From Lachnospiraceae bacterium MD308 (GTDB lineage: Bacteria; Bacillota; Clostridia; Lachnospirales; Lachnospiraceae): a DNA stretch of 64,000 nt. Below, piece after piece: positions 47,033-56,152 of the stretch. The notes below the pieces were generated by a model. The model worked only from the letters and a program-made list of their open reading frames with translations. It was not told the origin of the DNA and made no database searches. The position numbers and the translations under genes are program-made. Where the stretch lies: contig KE159795.1 of the NCBI GenBank assembly GCA_000403475.2, forward strand, positions 348,561 through 412,560. The letters run 5' to 3'. The first letter of the stretch is position 1, and each line of letters opens with the position of its first letter.

Positions 47033-47575
47033 TTACAGATCCACAATCCGCGGGCGGTGATGGGCATAGGGAAGGAATTTCTTGATCAGGTCCTGGGTCT
47101 TAAACTTCAGATGCGTCGTATTGATCCCTGTATTGCACACAAAATACTCCGCCTCCGCCACTTCCTTATCAAGAATAAGCTGCACATAATCATCTTCATC
47201 GTTCAATAATCCTACAACGCTCGCCGACCCCGGCTTTGTCCCGAGATACTCCATCATATGCTCCGGAGACGCAAAGGACATCCGGGAAACCCCCAGTTTC
47301 TTGCTGAAAGACGACGTGTCAAATGCCTTGTCCTCCGGCATCACCAGCAGGAAAAACGTCGTTTTCTTCTGGTTGCACAAAAACACGTCCTTGCGTACCG
47401 GCGCCCCAAGCACCTTCCCGATATCCGCGCACTCCTCCATAGATGCCGCCGGGTCGTTGTCCACCCGCTCAAAAGGAATCCCAAGCTTTTTAAACACCTT
47501 ATATACTTCCTGCTCAAGGGGAACCCTCTCGCTTACATTCTCCGGCGGTGTTGTCACGATCTCACTGATATACAT
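47033..47575 (-). CDS. YbaK/ProXp-type aminoacyl-tRNA editing protein
   Basis: A 180-aa protein of the free-standing prolyl-tRNA editing group (ProXp-ala/PrdX-like). It removes wrongly attached amino acids from tRNA. Marks: VYKVFKKLGIPFERVDNDPA, KDVFLCNQKKTTFFLLVMPED (read as KDVFLCNQK, FFLLVMPED), the GSASVVGLLND loop that binds the 3' adenosine, and INTTHLKFKTQDL. The start at 47575 follows AGGAGG by eight bases; an upstream in-frame ATG has no ribosome site. It has no proS nearby. Confidence 0.9.
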   Translation of the reverse strand: MYISEIVTTPPENVSERVPLEQEVYKVFKKLGIPFERVDNDPAASMEECADIGKVLGAPVRKDVFLCNQKKTTFFLLVMPEDKAFDTSSFSKKLGVSRMSFASPEHMMEYLGTKPGSASVVGLLNDEDDYVQLILDKEVAEAEYFVCNTGINTTHLKFKTQDLIKKFLPYAHHRPRIVDL

Positions 47576-47667
47576 TGTCTCTTCCTCCTCTGGCCGCACA
47601 CAGCGGCAGTATTCTTTAAAATTATATCACTCTGCTTTCCAAAATCAACATTTTTCAGGATTTCCCC

Positions 47668-48123
47668 TCAAGTTCTGCAATCCGGGCAAGCGCCTCCCAT
47701 CACCTCTTCAATGTTTTTGCAGATGTCGTAAATCTGCTCATACATGGCTCTGAAGTCCGGATACTTTTCAATGACGGCAATGATTGCCTCCGGCTCATCC
47801 ATACACAAAAATGTAAGCCACGCCTCTAATCTGCCTTCGATTTTTATATTTTTATTGTGCTGGATTTCCTGAAAGATGTCAAGAGGCACGAAAAGATAAA
47901 AATAAGTATTGGAAAATACTGCTGTAACTTGTTTGCCATACACAAATTCCTCCTCTAAAAGTACATACAAATGCCATTTTTCCCGAAATACATCTGTTGG
48001 ATAAACTGCCCGGAAAAGGGCGATGCGATAAAGTGTCTTTATATCCTGAACGGATAAGAAGTTCGGCAGATTCGCCTCCCTCTGATGTCTCTGCATTATA
48101 ACACGGCGCGGACCGCAAGGCAA
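47668..48123 (-). pseudogene. Rpn/PD-(D/E)XK-type gene fragment
   Basis: A 151-codon frame matching only the middle and C-terminal parts of an Rpn-type protein (LPNFLSVQDIKTLYRIALF, FREKWHLYVLLEEEFVYG, FYLFVPLDIFQE, EAWLTFLCMDEPEAI, YPDFRAMYEQIYDICKNIEEVM). The N-terminal nuclease core is absent, and the frame starts without a ribosome site. It is one of three decayed members of this family in the window. Confidence 0.7.
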
Positions 48124-48158
48124 GAAAAAATTTTAACAGAAAAACTGCCATCCCGCAA

Positions 48159-48187
48159 TTGACAGGCCCGCTCTTTTTCAATATACT
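48159..48187 (+). promoter_or_regulatory. Promoter of the maf gene
   Basis: TTGACA, 17-base spacer, TATACT; AAAGGA lies before the ATG. Confidence 0.85.
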
Positions 48188-48220
48188 AATCTCCAAATAC
48201 ACGAAAGGACTATATTCACT

Positions 48221-48832
48221 ATGAGATATATCTTAGCCTCTGCCTCCCCCCGCAGAGAGGAACTCCTTAAAAAGACAGGCATCTCTTTCGAAATCATCCC
48301 ATCTTCTATAGAAGAAAAAATCACAAAAACCGTACCTTCCGATATCGTTATGGAGCTGGCCGCCCAGAAAGCCCATGCGGTATTCCGGGCATTTAGGCCT
48401 TCCAGGACTGATTCCCGCACATCCGGAAAAAGCTCTGAGGGCCTTACTGTCATCGGCGCGGACACCATCGTCGTCTACCGGGGCGAGATTCTGGGGAAAC
48501 CTGCCGATAGATCCGAGGCCTACGACATGCTCTCCATGCTCTCCGACCGCACCCACCAAGTCTACACCGGCGTTTCCCTCATTACAGAATATCACGGGGA
48601 AACTACCGTAAATACATTTTACGAAAAGACAGATGTGACCTTCTACCCTGTCCACAAGGACGACCTGCGTGTCTACGTGGAATCCGGCGACCCTCTGGAC
48701 AAAGCCGGCGCATACGGAATACAGGGAGATTTCGCCATCCATGTAAAAGAGATCAAGGGAGATTACAACAACGTAGTAGGACTTCCCCTGGGGCGGCTCT
48801 ATCAAGAGCTACAGCAGATAATGCACAACTAA
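48221..48832 (+). CDS. maf: Maf-family nucleoside triphosphate pyrophosphatase
   Basis: A 203-aa house-cleaning enzyme that hydrolyses dTTP/UTP or modified nucleotides to monophosphates. Motifs: LASASPRREELL at the N-terminus, IGADTIVVYRGEILGKP with the catalytic acid, SDRTHQVYTGVSL, and DPLDKAGAYGIQG, followed by KGDYNNVVGLPL. A polar insert lies at about residues 60-75. It is the only rightward gene in this part of the window. Its last four bases overlap the aminotransferase gene on the other strand. Confidence 0.95.
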   Translation: MRYILASASPRREELLKKTGISFEIIPSSIEEKITKTVPSDIVMELAAQKAHAVFRAFRPSRTDSRTSGKSSEGLTVIGADTIVVYRGEILGKPADRSEAYDMLSMLSDRTHQVYTGVSLITEYHGETTVNTFYEKTDVTFYPVHKDDLRVYVESGDPLDKAGAYGIQGDFAIHVKEIKGDYNNVVGLPLGRLYQELQQIMHN

Positions 48833-50070
48833 CCCGCCAGATCCATAGCATAATACTTCTCCGCCGCGTCCGCGATGGCCGCCCTCATAATGCGGACCAG
48901 CTTGTCAATCTGCTTTTTCGTTACAATAAGCGGCGGTATCATGCGGTTTACCCTGTCTCCGATGGCAGTGATCAGCACCAGCCGGTCAAGACAGCCGTGC
49001 TTTACCTCTTCGGCGATGGGGATATCGTACTCGCATCCGACCAAAAGCCCGCGCCCTCTCGTCTCTGTCACGTGGGGGAGCCTTGCAAGCTGCTTTTTCA
49101 TGTACTCGCCCATTACATATGCATTTTCACTTAAGTTCCTGTCGAGAATCTCCGATACCGACGCATAAGCCGCCGCACAGGCAAGGGCATGGCCGCCGTA
49201 AGTTGAACCGTGGGTTCCGGCGGTAAACGCTTTCGCCACTTTCTCCACCGCGCAGCAGGCGCCTATTGGCATGCCGCCGCCCATCGCCTTCGCCATGGAC
49301 ACCGCGTCCGGCTTTACCCCGTAGCCCATATACGCCATCGGCGCACCCGTGCGCCCCCACCCTGTCTGTACTTCATCAAAGAGCAGGAGCATCCCATGTT
49401 CGTCACAAAGCTTTCTTAAGCCCTCCACAAATTCCTGATCCGCAGGGTGCACGCCTCCCTCTCCCTGCACCGGTTCTATCATAATGGCGACAGTATTTTC
49501 CGTCACCTTTGCGGCAAAGTCCGCAAGATTGTTATATTCTGCATAGGAAAATCCGGGGAGCATGGAGCCGAAACCTTTCTGAATCGCTGTATCCGGCTGT
49601 CCAGTCGCCGCCATTGCGCCGTAAGTCCTTCCGTGAAAGCCATTTTTAGCGGTAATGATGTGATAATGCTCCGGCCCGAAGTTATCTGTGCCGTATTTCC
49701 TCGCCATCTTAATCATGCACTCATTGGCCTCCGTTCCGGAATTCTGGTAGAAGATCTTATCCATTCCGATAGTATCGCAGATTTTCTTCGCAAGCAGCGC
49801 CTGCGGAACCGTATACGGATAATTAAACGTATGCACGATATCCTCAAGCTGATCTTTAATCGCTGCCACCACCCGTTCATTCCGGTTGCCCGGGCTGTTC
49901 ACCGCAACGCCGCCGTAAAAGTCAAGATACGCGTTGCCTTCCTCATCGTATATGTACATCCCTTCCGCCCTCTCCGCGATGAAATCGTACCGCTCATAAG
50001 TCTCTACCATGTACCTGTCTGCCATGTCTTTCAATTCCTGTGCAGTAAGCCCCGTATCTTTTAATCTCAT
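48829..50070 (-). CDS. Class III aminotransferase (acetylornithine-type)
   Basis: A 413-aa PLP enzyme of fold type I. YLDFYGGVAVNSPGN and NSGTEANECMIKMARK bind substrate and phosphate. IEPVQGEGGVHPA and LLFDEVQTGWGRTG carry the Asp that contacts the PLP ring nitrogen. The Schiff-base Lys is in SMAKAMGGGMPIGA. It is closest to acetylornithine/4-aminobutyrate aminotransferases; no arginine-pathway genes are adjacent, so argD is not assigned. The start at 50070 follows GAGGG by eight bases; a longer frame upstream lacks a ribosome site. Confidence 0.9.
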   Translation of the reverse strand: MRLKDTGLTAQELKDMADRYMVETYERYDFIAERAEGMYIYDEEGNAYLDFYGGVAVNSPGNRNERVVAAIKDQLEDIVHTFNYPYTVPQALLAKKICDTIGMDKIFYQNSGTEANECMIKMARKYGTDNFGPEHYHIITAKNGFHGRTYGAMAATGQPDTAIQKGFGSMLPGFSYAEYNNLADFAAKVTENTVAIMIEPVQGEGGVHPADQEFVEGLRKLCDEHGMLLLFDEVQTGWGRTGAPMAYMGYGVKPDAVSMAKAMGGGMPIGACCAVEKVAKAFTAGTHGSTYGGHALACAAAYASVSEILDRNLSENAYVMGEYMKKQLARLPHVTETRGRGLLVGCEYDIPIAEEVKHGCLDRLVLITAIGDRVNRMIPPLIVTKKQIDKLVRIMRAAIADAAEKYYAMDLAG

Positions 50071-50215
50071 TGCAAATCCCTCTCTTTCCTGATCTGTTTT
50101 TGTACGCATTTAAAAAAAAGATGTCGCACTCATAAAGTACGGCACCTTTGCCCTCAACGATTCTAACTATAACCTCCTTTTTCACATCTGTCAATACCCT
50201 TTTTACAATATAAGC

Positions 50216-50243
50216 CAAAACAGGGTGTCCTCACAGGACACCC
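50216..50243 (-). terminator. Terminator of rpsU
   Basis: GGGTGTCC (50223-50230) pairs with GGACACCC (50236-50243); on the minus strand TGTTTTGG follows. It lies 15 bases after the rpsU stop. Confidence 0.85.
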
Positions 50244-50258
50244 CATTCATTGCACATA

Positions 50259-50435
50259 TTAGTTATACTTACGTTTTCTAGCAGCCTCAGATTTCTTTTT
50301 ACGTCTCACACTTGGTTTCTCGTAATGTTCTCTTTTACGAATCTCCTGCTGAATGCCAGCCTTCGCACAGTTTCTTTTGAATCTGCGTAAAGCGCTGTCT
50401 AACGTCTCGTTTTCTTTAACGATTACATTTGACAT
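50259..50435 (-). CDS. rpsU: 30S ribosomal protein S21
   Basis: A 58-aa basic protein, [20 protein letters not shown] at the start and [15 protein letters not shown] at the end, with [20 protein letters not shown] between. This is the full usual length of Firmicute S21, a small-subunit protein near the anti-Shine-Dalgarno region. GGAGG lies upstream of the ATG. It is transcribed alone and ends in its own terminator. The adjacent 200 bases upstream hold only A/T-rich DNA with no gene. Confidence 0.96.
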   Translation of the reverse strand: MSNVIVKENETLDSALRRFKRNCAKAGIQQEIRKREHYEKPSVRRKKKSEAARKRKYN

Positions 50436-50709
50436 AGTCTCACACCTAACCTCCCCTCCAGTCCTATATTGTGCATTATACGACTGTTCGGGTATATTTT
50501 TGCACTACATAAGATTATATCACATTTTCAGCTCACGTCAATATTTTTTTGCCAATTTACGGCATGTATTACATTTTCTTTTTTCCTCAGTGTACACCAG
50601 AGAAACTAATCTGCAAAACCAACCAAAAAACTGCACCTAAATTCCAATGTCCGCCATTGAAAATATAGATTTGCGCCGACAAAATACACGGCAGATGAAA
50701 CATGCGCCA

Positions 50710-50930
50710 TTACTGCCGCATCTTCCCAATAAAATCATCCATAGATTCCGCCTCTCTTGCCGCCTCAAGCCATGCCTTAAGAATCCCCATATCTGTCTCA
50801 TCCTCAATCCTTCGTATACCATCACCGCGCCGAACATAAAGTTATCTTTGATTGTAAGTTCCTGTACCCTCAGTGAACAAAGGGCGTGTGTTCCTTTGTT
50901 CACTGAGGGTAACCGTTTCTTTTTTCTCAT
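50710..50930 (-). pseudogene. Collapsed Rpn-family gene
   Basis: The first codons encode LRVQELTIKDNFMFGAVMVYEG, here split as LRVQELTIKDNF and MFGAVMVYEG, the typical N-terminus of Rpn/PD-(D/E)XK proteins. The frame then shifts, and the other frame encodes DETDMGILKAWLEAAREAES...FIGKMRQ before a stop, which resembles the C-terminus of the family. The large middle part is missing. It is an internal deletion remnant that still has a promoter-like sequence upstream. Confidence 0.75.
50866..50910. repeat. Perfect 18-bp inverted repeat
   Basis: ACCCTCAGTGAACAAAGG (50866-50883), nine-base loop, and its exact complement (50893-50910). It lies in the start region of the collapsed Rpn gene. There is no T tract on either side. 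Confidence 0.85.
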
Positions 50931-50969
50931 ATGCTTTCCTCCGTTTATTGCAGAGGAATCCTTGGAAAA

Positions 50970-50998
50970 AGTATATCACAATGGTTTTCCGCTTTCAA
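50970..50998 (-). promoter_or_regulatory. Promoter-like sequence upstream of the collapsed Rpn gene
   Basis: On the minus strand TTGAAA (50998-50993), 17-base spacer, TATACT (50975-50970). The spacer and -10 (CATTGTGATATACTTTTTC) are nearly the same as those at 53818-53846. Confidence 0.6.
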
Positions 50999-51026
50999 TC
51001 CTACATTTTATTGCAAAATCCTCCCT

Positions 51027-53741
51027 TTACTTTCCGTATCCCATTTCCACCTTCCTTACCGTCTTGAACTGCAAATATTTCATAACGGCTATCTGTACAA
51101 GCGCATAAAGCAGGCATATGCCCCCTCCGTACATTCCATACAAAAGCATATCCTGTCTGTCAAAATATCTCAGCCGGAAAACGATCAATGTAAATACCAG
51201 GCTGACCGGGGCCGCGATTCCAAGAGGAATCTTCACAAACCTGTCTATTTCCTTTTTCTCCGCCCTGATCCTTTCCTTCTGGCGCATGCCGATGCGCTCC
51301 ATAAACTGATACCTGACTTTCATTTCCGGGAATTCAATTTCGACTTTCATGTACAGCAGCAATATGCTCACGATCAAAAGCATGATGCAGATAAATCCAT
51401 TCACGATTACCTCAAATGCATGCTCCATCTGCCGTTTTCCAACAGCCTCCCTCCTAGAATAAGCGCTGTCTACCAGCGGGTCCAGCGATTCGTCATATGC
51501 ATGCGCCTCGCGGAAACGCTTTACGATCTCATCTGCCTTCCCCGCATATTCCTCCAGCACATTTATGAGCAACAGCTGCGTCGCCCCTTCATAGATGTTA
51601 TCCTTTAAGCCCGCATTGCCTTCCTCTGCCGGCTCCCCGGTATAACGGTCTGTCGTCTTCCAGTTATCTTTGACCTTTTCAAAATAAGCATCGGAAAAAA
51701 CTACCAGGTTTTCATATTTCCCCTGCTTAAAACAGCCGATAAGGCTTGTCACTTCCTCCCCGGCGATTTTTTTCTTCGGGTAATATTTCTCATAATTATC
51801 CACATCATAATCAGTCAGCGGCTGACCGACATGCAGATACGGGCGCGTCGTCAGCATATACCAGTCCAGCGGCTTTGCCCTGCTCGCCTGATCCTGCTGG
51901 TACACGATATGGATGTTCTCCCCTTCTGCATCAAGCCCCAGATCCTTTTCGGCCTCCTGTCCGGCAAGCCTTTTCAGTTCCCGATATGTTGTCTCTGAAA
52001 TACCGATATTCTGCCCCTGCTGTTCTATGATTTTTCTCGGAGGGTCAAGCCTTTCCGTATTGTCAATTGTAGTTGCCCGCACCATCGGGTAAGCCGTCAC
52101 CTCGCCCTCGCACTGGCTGCGGAATTCGTCTGCCAGCTCTGCATCCTTGCTGTTTGCCAGCAATACATAATCATACGGATATAAGTCTTCCGGCTCTGTG
52201 GCAATAATGCCGGAAGTCACCTTCATCGCAAAAAAGAACAGAAAATATATATGTATCATCACCAAGATACCTACATAACGCGCCGAAGTGCCAAAGCGGT
52301 GGCGCAGCATATGCATCTGCGGCAGCGTGCGGAGATAGTCGCCCAATCTTTTCTTGCCTTCCTCCAGCCGCGCTCCCCAGAAATTGTATATGATGATCAG
52401 CAAAGCCAGAATAAATATACTTAAAAACGTGATTCCCTCCGCCGCGCGGCGCTGTGTATAGCACAATATGCTGCATGCCGCAATCACGCATCCGATTCCC
52501 AGCCACCAATATTTGAATTTCCCCGGCAGCTCTTCACCCTGCACCATTGCTCCCCTGACATCCATCGACCTCTGGGCAGCCTGCATGTCATGGGAGAACC
52601 CGAATGCAAAAAGGAAAATGATAAGCATCCCCCCGACAGTTCCCATGTACGCACTCATCCCGGCAGCTCCCATCTCCCCGACAGACGGATATATCTTCTT
52701 TATCAGCATACATAACAGCCGGAGGAACACGCCTCCCGCCACCAGCCCGATGCTCACAGACACTGCAAAGCAACCAGACATCTCCGCAATCCACACCACA
52801 AAAAAGTCATGGCTCCTGACTCCCAGGATATGGAAAATCCCTGTATTTCCCACCCTTTTTCTCCGATAAACAGAAAGGATGATTGTAACAAGGAACACAG
52901 ACACCACTACCGACACCAGAAGGAAGTCACTCATGATCTCCAGAAGTCCAAGACCCAGCACGCCGGATGCCGACTCACTGTAGCTTGCACTGAATATATT
53001 TCTGATCCCAATGCCTGTATACAAAAAAAGCGTTGACAGAAAAACCGAAAAACATAAAAAGAAAGCGTCTTTATAACGGCTCTTTAAATCCTTCCACAAA
53101 ATAGCATAGTACAGCTTGGAATATCTGCCTGGGAAATATAATCTTTTTTTCCGCTCTTTCCGGTACAGTTCTTTCTGCTCCCTTTCCTGCTTTACGATAC
53201 GCGCCGTCTCATCCCATGTTTCAAACATCTTTCCCGCCAATATCCAGACCCCGGCAAGCACAATGAACAGGCTGTAAAAGCCAAGGATCTGCCCCGGAAA
53301 CACGGAAACCAGGTCGCCCTGGTCTGTCTGTGCATAGGCACCATAGCCCAGATCAGTCATAAGTCCAACTGCCAGAATAACCAGTACCAGCAGTTCCGTC
53401 CTCATATAGCCAAAGCCTCTGACTACAAAATGTTCCTTGACAGAGGCATACGCATAGAGCAGGCTCAAAAGCTGCATCATTACGATCACAACCGCTATAA
53501 GCCAAAACATGGCAGGTATTAAATATGACTCTCCGGACAGTTCCTTTGAATTCCCCAAAAATGTATGTATATATGCCTTCATATGGCTTTTTACCCTGAA
53601 ATCCCTAATCAGGTATATCCATATATTTATCCTGCCGTCCTGTGACTGTATCCACGGAAAAAAGACTAAAATCTGCATCAATACCGCCATGGTCACATCA
53701 CATACCTGTTTTTTATTTAACCCGGCTCCTTTCTTCAACAT
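51027..53741 (-). CDS. FtsX/BceB-like ABC permease, long type (permease E)
   Basis: A 904-aa permease. Residues 1-180 form an extra N-terminal membrane region of about four helices. A basic stretch KRLYFPGRYSKLYYAILWKDLK leads into the FtsX core, read as KRLYFPGRYSKLYY then AILWKDLK. The core has further helices, an extracytoplasmic domain (about 520-770, with NIGISETTYRELKRL) and a C-terminal helix group. The layout and motifs match permease A at the other end of the cluster. The start codon ATG at 53741 follows AGGGGGG; a GTG precedes it by one codon. It has its own promoter. No ATPase is adjacent, so it likely uses the one encoded at 58.8 kb (inference). Confidence 0.85.
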   Translation of the reverse strand: MLKKGAGLNKKQVCDVTMAVLMQILVFFPWIQSQDGRINIWIYLIRDFRVKSHMKAYIHTFLGNSKELSGESYLIPAMFWLIAVVIVMMQLLSLLYAYASVKEHFVVRGFGYMRTELLVLVILAVGLMTDLGYGAYAQTDQGDLVSVFPGQILGFYSLFIVLAGVWILAGKMFETWDETARIVKQEREQKELYRKERKKRLYFPGRYSKLYYAILWKDLKSRYKDAFFLCFSVFLSTLFLYTGIGIRNIFSASYSESASGVLGLGLLEIMSDFLLVSVVVSVFLVTIILSVYRRKRVGNTGIFHILGVRSHDFFVVWIAEMSGCFAVSVSIGLVAGGVFLRLLCMLIKKIYPSVGEMGAAGMSAYMGTVGGMLIIFLFAFGFSHDMQAAQRSMDVRGAMVQGEELPGKFKYWWLGIGCVIAACSILCYTQRRAAEGITFLSIFILALLIIIYNFWGARLEEGKKRLGDYLRTLPQMHMLRHRFGTSARYVGILVMIHIYFLFFFAMKVTSGIIATEPEDLYPYDYVLLANSKDAELADEFRSQCEGEVTAYPMVRATTIDNTERLDPPRKIIEQQGQNIGISETTYRELKRLAGQEAEKDLGLDAEGENIHIVYQQDQASRAKPLDWYMLTTRPYLHVGQPLTDYDVDNYEKYYPKKKIAGEEVTSLIGCFKQGKYENLVVFSDAYFEKVKDNWKTTDRYTGEPAEEGNAGLKDNIYEGATQLLLINVLEEYAGKADEIVKRFREAHAYDESLDPLVDSAYSRREAVGKRQMEHAFEVIVNGFICIMLLIVSILLLYMKVEIEFPEMKVRYQFMERIGMRQKERIRAEKKEIDRFVKIPLGIAAPVSLVFTLIVFRLRYFDRQDMLLYGMYGGGICLLYALVQIAVMKYLQFKTVRKVEMGYGK

Positions 53742-53817
53742 CACCTCTGGCCCCCCTTAATCTTTACAGCATTTAAACAATAAGTTTCCTTAATATTGCA
53801 ACGATATCTTTAGAAAA

Positions 53818-53846
53818 AGTATAGCACAATGATTTTTTTCATTCAA
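53818..53846 (-). promoter_or_regulatory. Promoter of permease E
   Basis: On the minus strand TTGAAT (53846-53841), 17-base spacer, TATACT (53823-53818), in the gap after permease D. Confidence 0.65.
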
Positions 53847-53893
53847 TCAATATTCTTATTCAATTCAGCTGCTGTTTTTATATCTTTGTGTTT

Positions 53894-55943
53894 CTATGTC
53901 TTTGCCGCCCCCATACAGCGCTCCACCTTCCTGACCAGAATTCCCGCCAGCACATTCTCCAGGACGAACTGCACCGCCAGATAAACGGTAAGAAACATCC
54001 CCCAACATTTCATATAAAACGCCGCCCTCACGGCAGACATATCCCCAAGTTTTACCGTGACGCACAAGTATGTCAGCCCATAGGCCGCCCCGGCTGCCAG
54101 CGATATGTGCAGAAGGCTCTTAATCTCCTTTCCGATGCCCCGCCTTTCTTCCTTCCTCCTCATGCCCAGACAGGTCAGATGTTCGTATTTCCTCCCGTAC
54201 TGCGGGATTTCCGCAAATACTTTCATCCCGATGATAAACAGCCCGCTTATGCAGAATGCCGTGATGATAAAACATTTGCTTATAATGTTAAACAGATTTC
54301 TCAGAAAATCCGCCTCTAAAATCCGGTCTGCATCGTACAGCACATTTTGCTCATAACCCGCATGTTCATCCCGGATTCCGTAATTTTCTACATATCTGTG
54401 CAGCTCCTCTCCTGCCTGCGCCCTCTCCCGCTTTGGCGCATTGAGCAAAAATATTTCATTCGGCTCGTCTGCTTTGTCCAGTATCTTTTTTTGCTCTTCC
54501 TCAAAGCGTTTATCCGAGAGCACGACGGTGTTTTCATGATAGTTGTCCGCAGAAATGCTGCCCCATATCGTTTCCCTTTCAATCTTTTTTATCCGGTACC
54601 TGCTGTACTGCTCGTTAAACTCCCCGGAACCTGCCGCCACATTATACAGCATATCCCGGTATTTTCCCGTATGCACTCCTTGAAAGATCAGTTCATAGTC
54701 GCGCCTGTCTGCAATCTCCTCCCCATCATACGCCGTCTGCTCGATAAACAGGTACATTTCATCATCTTTAACCCTCACAGAACGGCCGGTCATCTCCTCA
54801 AAGGTGCTCTCGGATATCCCCACATGCTCGCTGCCGGCAAACGCCGCAAGCCGGATGATCGGGTAGGACGAATATTTCCCTGCCGCCCTCTCCGTAAATT
54901 CTTTCACATACCCTTCATCCTTTTCCTGCCCGAGCCATACATAATCGTAGGGGTACGTGCTCCGATCCTTCTCCAAAGGCAGATTTTCGATAACAGAACA
55001 CGCCATGTAACCCATGATCAGAAAATGCACCGCAAATACCATGGAGATAAAAAGCATATTGCTGTTATAACGGTGATAGAGCTGATTGATCTGCAAGATA
55101 CGCCTGTAGTAAAAGCCCTGCCTTCTTTTCACCGCATCCAGCAGAAAGTTCCCGCCAAACCCCAAAATCAGAAATCCCGACACCATCCACTGTATGACGG
55201 CATACAGGACACCCGCGTCCGTCCGGTAATACTGGCGGAAAGCATACACATACAGCGCCGCCCCCGCTGCCGCCATAATAAGCCACCGCCTGTTTTCTGG
55301 GCGGATTTCTTTTTTCTCCTCTTCCTTCAAAAGCTCTGACAGATCCCTCTGGCCGAGATGAACCATTAAGATAAAAAGCGCCGCCGCCATCACAGCCAGA
55401 CTTGCCGCCAACGTAAATCCATACGTTTTCGCATGTACTGAATAGGAGATTTCATAAGCGACATCAACACTTTTCAGTATTTCCTGGCACCCGATGACAA
55501 GCCCCTTTCCCAAAAGCAGCCCCATGCATACAGAACACAGCCACCCGATGCCGTACTCCGACAGCACCATCAGGTATAAAAGCCTCCTCCTCATTCCGAA
55601 AGTCATAAACATGCTGTAGTCTTTTACCCTGGACTTCATATAATATTTCATAGAGAAAAACATAAGGAGCGTCGTGATGATAAGCATGACCGCTCCCGCA
55701 ATCTTAAACTCATACTTTGACGGACAAAGTCCGCCTGTTCCGCCAGGAACCTGTATTATGGGATGCCCTGTGGGTATAGTCCAGAAGATACGAAACCATC
55801 TCATCCCTGATTCCGGAAAGCAGGCACTCACGCAGGGCAAAAAGCGAGAAGAATAACGCCGTCGCCATCGTTTCACTGATAAAAAATACAAGATAGTTTT
55901 TGATGTTCGACCGAAAGTTTTTAATGATTATTTTTTTCAGCAT
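53894..55943 (-). pseudogene. FtsX/BceB-like ABC permease, short type, frameshifted (permease D)
   Basis: A short-type permease of about 680 codons in two frames. The start (MLKKIIIKNFRSNIKNYLVF, ribosome site AGGAGG) runs to about codon 57, then continues out of phase. From about 55760 on the other frame carries the rest: KIAGAVMLIITTLLMFFSMKY, the extracytoplasmic part with HVGISESTFEEMTG, and the C-terminal helices with YGRKYEHLTCLGMRRKE. Its helix order matches permease C. Either a real frameshift or a sequencing error lies between about 55710 and 55800. The gene is preceded by a structured leader with its own promoter and terminator. Confidence 0.85.
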
Positions 55944-55960
55944 CCTTTATTCCTCCTATA

Positions 55961-55989
55961 AAGAAAAACTCCCCAGATAAACTGGGGAG
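55961..55989 (-). terminator. Leader terminator just before permease D
   Basis: CTCCCCAG (55969-55976), loop, CTGGGGAG (55982-55989). On the minus strand TTTTTCTTT follows, then the AGGAGG of permease D. Its position before the ribosome site points to attenuation. Confidence 0.85.
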
Positions 55990-56097
55990 CCTCCAGAAAC
56001 TATACCTTGCGGCCATACGGTTTCGTTTAAACATATATAAAGCATCCACTGTATCCTGATTACTCAGGCGTGGAACTTAATCATAGTATCTCTTGTT
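55961..56097 (-). ncRNA. Structured leader RNA upstream of permease D
   Basis: About 135 bases of untranslated leader between a consensus promoter and a terminator. Stem 1: CCAC/GTGG enclosing CCTGA/TCAGG with a GTAA loop (56046-56073). Stem 2: GAAAC/GTTTC (56024-55996) enclosing a CC-GCAA-GG tetraloop helix. A segment CTGGAG just before the terminator can pair with the left arm of it, giving a possible antiterminator. I could not match it to a riboswitch class that I know. Confidence 0.6.
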
Positions 56098-56103
56098 GGT
56101 TCT

Positions 56104-56132
56104 ATTATATGCAACAGCAATTCTATTGTCAA
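56104..56132 (-). promoter_or_regulatory. Promoter of the permease D leader
   Basis: On the minus strand TTGACA (56132-56127), 17-base spacer, TATAAT (56109-56104): a perfect sigma-A promoter, just after the PemK-like gene. Confidence 0.92.
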
Positions 56133-56152
56133 CAAGATTCTGTTATATCCCC

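Noticed and set aside
50866-50910. Inverted repeat as an intrinsic terminator
   Set aside because: No T tract on either strand, and it sits at the 5' end of the remnant, not at a gene end.
55961-56097. Leader as a known riboswitch (c-di-GMP, THF, preQ1, ZTP, fluoride considered)
   Set aside because: The conserved cores of these classes that I can recall do not fit. It is kept as an unassigned leader.
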